From Pseudomonadota bacterium (GTDB lineage Bacteria; Pseudomonadota; Alphaproteobacteria; Rhizobiales; Xanthobacteraceae), in assembly GCA_023431725.1 (NCBI GenBank), contig JAEYVN010000583.1, positions 1 to 12,223 of the forward strand: a stretch of 12,223 nucleotides of DNA. Reading direction: 5' to 3'. Made by a program: the position numbers and the translations under genes. This document shows positions 8,097 to 12,223 of the stretch, piece after piece (positions within the stretch are counted from its first letter, which is position 1; the number at the start of each line of letters is the position of its first letter). Below the pieces are notes generated by a model that searched no databases, was not told the origin of the DNA, and saw nothing but the letters and a program-made list of their open reading frames with translations.

Positions 8097-8209
8097 TTAG
8101 GACAAGGATTGGCAGTGGCGGTCGGATGGTGAACCGACTTTCGGCTTGGTGATGCCAAGACGCTCCGCCGCGGCAAATATGCGAGGCGATTGAGATTGAT
8201 GGCTTCTAT
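8097..8209 (-). pseudogene. Remnant of a LysR-type transcriptional regulator (N-terminal HTH fragment)
   Basis: The minus strand reads IEAINLNRLAYF in one frame (from 8209), the typical start of one LysR subfamily (NLNRLAYFVAVVEAGSF). It then continues in another frame as AAAERLGITKPKV (ending about 8136), the recognition-helix part (AAAxRLGITKxxVS). The residues normally between AYF and AAAERLG are missing, so a deletion of roughly 30 bases that shifts frame joins the two parts. After KPKV the similarity is lost, and a stop occurs at 8097-8099. No ATG is found in place: isoleucine precedes the usual start. It is surely non-functional if the match is real. The match is by eye only. Confidence 0.5.
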
Positions 8210-8241
8210 ATTAATGCGCCAGTTACAGGCTCTGGACCAAT

Positions 8242-9951
8242 TTAAATTTCAATCACGCGCCCCATCCGCTCGACCACGCTTGCGCGATGCGTAATCGCGA
8301 GAACGGTGGTCCCGGAGAAATGCTCCAGAAGCTCATCAAGGACACGGCGCTCGGTCGCCAGATCGAGTGATGACGTGCTTTCATCGAGAATAAGAACATC
8401 CGGCTCTCGCAGAACGGCACGGGCGATACCGATCCGCTGCATTTGACCTGCTGACAAGATAACGCCTCCCTGCCCCAACATGGTGTCGTAGCCTCCCGGT
8501 AGGGCGGCGATGTCCGCCTCCAGGCCGGCGATGCGGACCGCATTCACAATGCTTTCCAAGACAAATTCGCTCGCACCGAGCGCGATGTTCTCTCTAATCG
8601 TACCCGTAAACACGTCGATCTCATGCGGTACGACAAGAATTCGCTGCCGGAGGACAGCAAGCGGAATCCGCTCAATCGGCACGCCTCCCAGCCTAATAAG
8701 GCCGCCATTTGGATGGCGCGCAGCAAAGATGAGGCTGGCCAGCGTGCTTTTGCCGATTCCGCTTGGTCCGATCAAAGCAACGCGTTCGCCTGACTGGAAC
8801 ACACAGGACAGCGCGGCAATTACAGGGGCTCCATCTTGGGAATAGGAGAACCTTAGATTTTCAATGGTGAGTTCCACCGGCCCCTTTTTCGCGAGGGGAG
8901 CTTCCTGCGGGATGTCTTCAACCTGCGCGTTGGCAAGCGCCGCCAGCCGGTTCACGGAGACGGTCGTGGTCTGCACGTCATCGAAAGACTTCACCAGCGC
9001 CAGGACCGGCGCTGACAACGAACCGCCGATCGAAAGAACAAGAACGAAATCGCCGACACTCATGGCGCCATCCATGACGCGGACGCCGCCAAGCAAGACG
9101 ATGGCCGCCACGATCAGTCCTGCCGCCAGCCGCCCTACGCTGTCGAGATAGGCCGATAGCTCGACGGTCGAAAGGCGCGCCGCGAGGTCGCGTTCAAGCC
9201 GCTCGGAAAAACGCTTATCGGCAAATCGATGCGCCGTGTTGAAACGCACCGTATTCATGTAAGCAATCGACTCGACGATATGCGACCAGAATTGGCTGCG
9301 CGTTTCAAACCACGCCGCTTCACGCGCCCGCAGGCTTCGCGCCAGCGCCATGTGAAACAGTGTCAGAGCCGTAACGATACCAATGATCGCGGATGCAGCC
9401 TGCCAGTCGACGAGTATCAAAGCGCCGGCAAACACAGCGATCATACCGGCGGCCATGCCAAATTCGATCAGGCCTTCTGTCGCGTTCTGCGCAAGTCTCT
9501 CGACCTCCTCGAACGTCCGTCCAAGCTGGCCCTGATCGCGCGCCAGCTTGTGATCGACCGGCAGGCGCAGAGCCGTGGCAAATGCAGGCACCAGCATTGC
9601 GCGTTGCAATTGCAGGCCGGCTCGCGTCGCCAGCATCTTGCGGGCCAGAGAGCAAACGGCGTCGATCAGCGCGATACAGGCGATGCCGACACCGATTGCA
9701 AGGGCAGCCACCGCATTCCCGGCCGGGAATGCCTTGTCGATCAGTGCCGCAAGCAGGAGCGGCGGCAACAACGCCAGCATTGCCAGCAGCACAGCGGCGC
9801 CGAGCGCTGGCAACACCAGATGACGTTGCATCCATCCGAGCGCACACAACGACCTGAGCGTTCGACGCGAATTCTCACCACCCTGCCCGCCGAATGTCAG
9901 CAGGCGGCCCAGCCATGGGCCCGAGGACTCGCATGCGGCCTGATCGCTCAT
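8242..9951 (-). CDS. ABC exporter (fused membrane and ATPase domains) of the candidate graspetide cluster
   Basis: A 569-residue half-transporter. Residues 1-44 are hydrophilic, about 45-320 form the membrane domain with some six helices, and about 358-569 form the ATPase domain. Visible motifs are Walker A GPSGIGKS (395-402), signature LSAGQ (499-503), Walker B VLILDE (519-524) and switch histidine H555. At the Q-loop, where exporters of this type have VPQ(D/E)xxxF, this protein has VPHEIDVF, so His443 replaces the glutamine. No C39 peptidase domain precedes the membrane part. The chosen ATG lies 5 bases after the ATP-grasp stop; an upstream in-frame extension to 10203 would overlap the ATP-grasp gene and has shadow-like composition. 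The likely job is export of the modified peptide, inferred from context. A role in general drug or lipid export cannot be excluded from sequence alone. Confidence 0.88.
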   Translation of the reverse strand: MSDQAACESSGPWLGRLLTFGGQGGENSRRTLRSLCALGWMQRHLVLPALGAAVLLAMLALLPPLLLAALIDKAFPAGNAVAALAIGVGIACIALIDAVCSLARKMLATRAGLQLQRAMLVPAFATALRLPVDHKLARDQGQLGRTFEEVERLAQNATEGLIEFGMAAGMIAVFAGALILVDWQAASAIIGIVTALTLFHMALARSLRAREAAWFETRSQFWSHIVESIAYMNTVRFNTAHRFADKRFSERLERDLAARLSTVELSAYLDSVGRLAAGLIVAAIVLLGGVRVMDGAMSVGDFVLVLSIGGSLSAPVLALVKSFDDVQTTTVSVNRLAALANAQVEDIPQEAPLAKKGPVELTIENLRFSYSQDGAPVIAALSCVFQSGERVALIGPSGIGKSTLASLIFAARHPNGGLIRLGGVPIERIPLAVLRQRILVVPHEIDVFTGTIRENIALGASEFVLESIVNAVRIAGLEADIAALPGGYDTMLGQGGVILSAGQMQRIGIARAVLREPDVLILDESTSSLDLATERRVLDELLEHFSGTTVLAITHRASVVERMGRVIEI

Positions 9952-9956
9952 GACGA

Positions 9957-10940
9957 TCAGGGATTTTCCAGCAGGCGAGCCATCGCATCGGCCATCGGCG
10001 CGCCGGTAGCGAGTTCGATCCAGTACCACTGACCATTGGGATTGAGCTCGAGAAAGACGTAGTTTCCTTCCGGCGTGACGATCAGGTCGAATGCACCAAA
10101 CCGCAGGCCGCAGCGCTTGAGGTAATCTCGCAACGCACGATCGACCTGCTGTGGCAGAGATACGATGGTGTGCGGCAGATTGATGGTATCGACGGCGCGC
10201 CAATCCTGTTCGGCGCCGCTTACGCCCTGGCTATCAATCCGACAGCAGAACAGTTCGTCGCCGATAATCGTAACGCGCAACTCATGGTCCTTGGCAATCG
10301 CCTCCTGCAGGTAGGTCGGACACAATGAAATCGATTCCCTGAGCGCCGAGAATTCTGAAGGCGCGACCCGACGCGTATACGCGACGTGGTGTTCACCTTC
10401 GACATAGTGACTGCCCATCAGCATCGGCTTACAGATTACACCATTCGGACAGTTTTTGAAGAATTCGTCGGCTTGTTCCGGATCGTTTGTGATGATCGAG
10501 CCCGGCACCTGCAATCCCAAACTGCGCGCGAGACGAAGCTGCGGAAACTTTCTCTGATGCCTGCGGTTCTCATCCGGATTGTTGATCCATAGCACGCGCG
10601 AATCCATCGGCAGAAAACCCATGAGTTCCCGCATCTCGTCACGCACATAATTGATGACGCCTTCGTCCTCGATACCGGGCGGCGGCAGTGAAGGCTCGGG
10701 CTTTCGCATCCAGACCGAACGTACCTCATGTGGGAAAATGCAGGAACGCCCCCACTTGTCATCAATCCGGATCGTGCCTGTCGGCTCGTCGGACATCGTT
10801 ACCCGATACTCCTCGTGAAAATGATCGGTGTTCAGCCGGAAACATGGCACTCCGCGCTCCTGTAATCGTTCCAGAACCGCATCGACATGCGGATCGAGCT
10901 TGGTGGAAATCATGAGAACGCTTTTGGCCGTAGATGACAT
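9957..10940 (-). CDS. ATP-grasp RiPP ligase, MvdC/MvdD (graspetide macrocyclase) type
   Basis: A 327-residue RimK-like ATP-grasp protein. The N-terminal domain (1-115) shows the family pattern: VLMISTKLDPHVDAVLERL, then a VWMRKP strand (76-81). WINNP (118-122) and KFPQLRLARSLGLQVPGSII (131-150) are the hallmark of peptide-modifying ATP-grasp enzymes. ATP-binding candidates include K171 in VICKP and E213 in LQEAI. The ELRVTIIGDELF stretch (220-231) and QDWR (245-248) follow the MvdD pattern. Mg-binding candidates are D285, E298 and N300 in GAFDLIV and FLELNPNGQW. Enzymes of this family activate Asp/Glu carboxylates of a precursor as acyl phosphates and join them to Ser/Thr or Lys side chains. 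It lies between a precursor-like gene and an exporter, as expected. No clear ribosome site precedes the ATG; M10 (10913) is a less likely alternative. Confidence 0.9.
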   Translation of the reverse strand: MSSTAKSVLMISTKLDPHVDAVLERLQERGVPCFRLNTDHFHEEYRVTMSDEPTGTIRIDDKWGRSCIFPHEVRSVWMRKPEPSLPPPGIEDEGVINYVRDEMRELMGFLPMDSRVLWINNPDENRRHQRKFPQLRLARSLGLQVPGSIITNDPEQADEFFKNCPNGVICKPMLMGSHYVEGEHHVAYTRRVAPSEFSALRESISLCPTYLQEAIAKDHELRVTIIGDELFCCRIDSQGVSGAEQDWRAVDTINLPHTIVSLPQQVDRALRDYLKRCGLRFGAFDLIVTPEGNYVFLELNPNGQWYWIELATGAPMADAMARLLENP

Positions 10941-10970
10941 GGCGCGACCGTGTGACGTTGAGGGACATGG

Positions 10971-10998
10971 AAAAAGGGGCCGACCTTTCGATCGACCC
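10971..10998 (-). terminator. Intrinsic terminator-like hairpin between precursor and ATP-grasp genes
   Basis: On the minus strand, GGGTCGATC (10998-10990) pairs with GGTCGGCCC (10985-10977) in a 9-base-pair stem with two G-U pairs, closed by a GAAA tetraloop. A CTTTTT run follows (10976-10971). It lies 31 bases after the precursor stop and 30 bases before the ATP-grasp start. It fits a partial terminator that would lower enzyme and exporter transcription relative to precursor. Confidence 0.75.
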
Positions 10999-11029
10999 TC
11001 GGACTTGTCTGAAAACAGGCGGCAGAAAA

Positions 11030-11260
11030 TCAGTTACCGAGCACGTCCGATGCCAGATCCGAATCGGAGGTTCGCCCCGACGTCGAAGTGACGTTCCGGG
11101 ACGTCGATGACTTGTGGAACAACAGCGTACCGCGCCAAGTCTGCGTCACCGGGTCATAGTAGCCCAGTTCGTTGTCTTCATATTGCTCCAGTGCGTAAGG
11201 TTTCGCGTTCGCGAGAACGAACGGAAGGGCTTTCCCGCTCTGCGGTGTATTGAGATGCAT
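11030..11260 (-). CDS. Candidate graspetide (omega-ester peptide) precursor
   Basis: A 76-residue peptide beginning MHLNTPQSGKALPFVLANAK. Residues 1-43 look like a leader: LPFVLANAKPYALEQYEDNE, then YYDPVTQTWRG. DPVTQ resembles the DP-x-TQ element I recall from actinobacterial ATP-grasp-target precursors. Residues 44-76 look like a core, very rich in Ser/Thr (13 of 33) with three aspartates, all near the end (D66, D68, D72), for example SGRTSDSDLASDVLGN. K50 could also take part. There is no Cys and no N-terminal signal peptide. The strong ribosome site GGGGAAG lies 5 bases before the ATG, as expected for a highly expressed substrate. The modifying ligase is the next gene. No database family was checked, and the core pattern matches none of the graspetide motifs I can recall with confidence. 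Confidence 0.75.
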   Translation of the reverse strand: MHLNTPQSGKALPFVLANAKPYALEQYEDNELGYYDPVTQTWRGTLLFHKSSTSRNVTSTSGRTSDSDLASDVLGN

Positions 11261-11308
11261 AAGATCTTCCCCATCAGAGGGCCGGCATAGGATTGGCGGC
11301 CGTCCCGT

Positions 11309-11338
11309 TTTTTAGGCGGCGACCAGAAGGGCTCACAA
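11309..11338 (-). promoter_or_regulatory. Candidate sigma-70-type promoter of the graspetide operon
   Basis: On the minus strand, TTGTGA (11338-11333) and TAAAAA (11314-11309) are separated by 18 bases, each with about 4 of 6 consensus matches. A start near 11302 would give a leader of about 40 bases with GGGGAAG before the precursor ATG. Two weak matches in AT-containing spacer make this tentative. Confidence 0.35.
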
Positions 11339-11355
11339 CCCCCTGTTCATGGGGG
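11339..11355 (-). terminator. Short GC hairpin after the PH-like gene
   Basis: CCCCC (11355-11351), loop ATGAACA, GGGGG (11343-11339) on the minus strand, starting 12 bases after the stop of the upstream gene. No T-run follows, so termination would be weak; the hairpin abuts the candidate -35 element of the precursor promoter. Confidence 0.3.
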
Positions 11356-11367
11356 AGACACATCGGC

Positions 11368-11703
11368 TTACAGAACCGCCGCGGTTTCGGCATCCAGCGT
11401 CACACCGCGCTGTTTCAGCGCCTCCACCGTACGCATTGCGCTTTCTTTGGACAGAAAAGTGGCGCTGAACGTGCGCAGCCCTCGCTCCGGAACGATTGTC
11501 AGCTGATAGGCTAGCCGCCAACGCAGCGTGATTTCCCGAATATCGCTGAACAGAATCCGGTGACGGCGGATGACACGGATGGTCACGCTTTCCGATCCGA
11601 CGATCAGCAACGGATAGAGAGAATTGCGCGATAACGCGATGAAAGGCATGCCGCTTAAGCCGCTGAACGTCGCGATTGGAGTAAAATGCAAATCCTCTGT
11701 CAT
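11368..11703 (-). CDS. Small protein of predicted PH-like beta-sandwich fold, function unknown
   Basis: A 111-residue protein starting MTEDLHFTPIATFSG. After residue 30 the pattern is a run of beta strands (LYPLLIVGSESVTIRVI, then RRHRILFSDIREITL, then AYQLTIVPERGLRTFSATF) closed by a helix (SKESAMRTVEALKQRG). The layout, with an I-x-F-x-D-I element in the second block and a single C-terminal helix, resembles compact bacterial PH-like domains. There is no signal peptide and no membrane helix. An in-frame GTG at 11766 would add 21 residues, but that extension is polar, Arg/His-rich and poorly protein-like; neither start has a strong ribosome site. It is 107 bases upstream of the precursor on the same strand. 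Whether it belongs to the peptide cluster is unknown. Confidence 0.6.
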   Translation of the reverse strand: MTEDLHFTPIATFSGLSGMPFIALSRNSLYPLLIVGSESVTIRVIRRHRILFSDIREITLRWRLAYQLTIVPERGLRTFSATFLSKESAMRTVEALKQRGVTLDAETAAVL

Positions 11704-11826
11704 CAGCTGTCTATGGCGGATTGCAAACCTGAACGCATCCCCTTTTTCGTGTGGCACCGCTGGCACGCGAACCGTTTAGCAAGGCGACGTTCTCTTCGAT
11801 GCAGTAAAGCTGGAGGCAGATCAGGC

Positions 11827-12223
11827 ATGCTCGCCCGAACCATTGTTCGTTTGTCTATCGTCTTCGGGATTGGTGGCCTCTCTCCATTGCCTGCAATCGC
11901 GAACATCCCAAATGCCACCGAGCAAGGGGCCCGCTGGTTCGCAGGCAAATGGGCCACCGGCCCGGCCGATGCGCCGGAATTTGTCGTCGAAGCTGCGGAT
12001 TGCAAGGCCGCTTTCGAGATGGGGCCGACGGGACCGGCAACTATTCGGCGCACAGTCAGATTGCGGAACGCGCAAATCGCGCTCCAGCGAATTCAAAGTG
12101 AAAACCTTCAACGGGAATTTTCCGTGGTGGAGCAAGGACGGAATCGGCGGCCCGGTAGCAAAGCGGACAGGCACGGACAGCTTCGTTTTGGCAGCGACCC
12201 GCAACGGCAAAGCGGACTGGTCC
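11827..12223 (+). CDS. Predicted exported protein, cut by the window end and probably frameshifted
   Basis: GGAGG (11812-11816) lies 10 bases before this ATG. The product begins MLARTIVRLSIVFGIGGLS, a signal peptide with likely cleavage after PLPAIA-N. GARWFAGKWATGPADAPEFV and VEAADCKAAFE follow and read as a normal small periplasmic protein. From about 12030 on, the starting frame turns Arg/Gln-rich and shadow-like. The frame one base further on instead becomes protein-like: EFKVKTFNGNFPWWSKDGIG and then DSFVLAATRNGKADWS up to the window end. A one-base frameshift between about 12015 and 12080 is therefore likely, either real or a sequencing error. No stop interrupts the first frame in the window. 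No family is recognised; it is divergent from the minus-strand genes, with 123 bases between the two starts. Confidence 0.5.
   Translation, partial: MLARTIVRLSIVFGIGGLSPLPAIANIPNATEQGARWFAGKWATGPADAPEFVVEAADCKAAFEMGPTGPATIRRTVRLRNAQIALQRIQSENLQREFSVVEQGRNRRPGSKADRHGQLRFGSDPQRQSGLV

Noticed and set aside
7375..8100. A 241-codon open frame on the plus strand
   Set aside because: It overlaps the start of ccoN, is rich in Arg, His and Gln, has no good ribosome site and shows no coherent domain.
9952..10203. N-terminal extension of the ABC exporter by 84 residues
   Set aside because: It lies wholly within the ATP-grasp coding region and has the Arg-rich composition of a shadow frame; the ATG at 9951, five bases after the upstream stop, is the better start.
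11280..11313. Plus-strand hairpin (GGCCG ... CGGCC) followed by six T residues, resembling a terminator
   Set aside because: No plus-strand gene ends here, the stem is only five pairs with a 12-base loop, and the T-run is six bases beyond the stem. The same bases fit a -10 element on the minus strand.
11821..12210. Minus-strand open frames at the right end (129 and 116 codons)
   Set aside because: They are antisense to a gene with a signal peptide and GGAGG ribosome site, and their composition is Arg/Pro-rich and shadow-like.
1..12223. CRISPR arrays, tRNA or rRNA genes, insertion sequences, long direct repeats
   Set aside because: None was seen on reading either strand: no regularly spaced repeats, no cloverleaf-like tRNA block and no transposase motif.

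Overview
This window looks like a chromosomal segment of an alphaproteobacterium. Hyphomicrobiales, near Bradyrhizobium, Rhodopseudomonas or Afipia, is my best guess. It is moderately GC-rich, carries a cbb3 oxidase cluster of the Fix type, and has an Omp25/Omp31-like porin remnant. Apart from one gene at the right edge, all convincing genes lie on the minus strand, so the text below follows transcription from right to left. The assignment rests on protein motifs and not on a database search.

Right part (about 8242-11703): a compact candidate RiPP locus of the graspetide (omega-ester-containing peptide) type. In transcription order it has a small PH-like protein of uncertain relevance, a 76-residue precursor with a Ser/Thr/Asp-rich tail, an intrinsic-terminator-like hairpin, an MvdC/MvdD-type ATP-grasp ligase, and an ABC exporter whose start lies 5 bases after the ligase stop. 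The ligase would form side-chain ester (or amide) bonds between Ser/Thr (or Lys) and Asp in the precursor tail, and the exporter would move the product out. The exporter has no C39 peptidase domain and no other protease is visible. The precursor tail matches no core motif I recognise, which makes this the most interesting part of the window.

Middle (7392-8241): about 850 bases without a convincing intact gene. They hold a decayed LysR-type regulator fragment with an internal deletion and the upstream region of the oxidase operon.

Left-centre (412-7391): a tightly packed operon for a cbb3-type cytochrome c oxidase: ccoN, ccoO, ccoQ, ccoP, a 69-residue single-pass membrane protein, a DUF2189 membrane protein, ccoI (copper P-type ATPase) and ccoS. 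CcoN, CcoO and CcoP form the low-oxygen terminal oxidase, CcoQ is its small accessory subunit, and CcoI and CcoS serve copper delivery and assembly. The usual ccoG and ccoH are absent from the place where ccoGHIS would normally follow ccoP, and the 69-residue protein and the DUF2189 protein sit there instead.

Left edge (4-411): a truncated, frameshifted outer-membrane beta-barrel pseudogene directly after ccoS. Right edge (11827-12223): a divergent plus-strand gene for a predicted exported protein, cut by the window end and probably carrying a frameshift.
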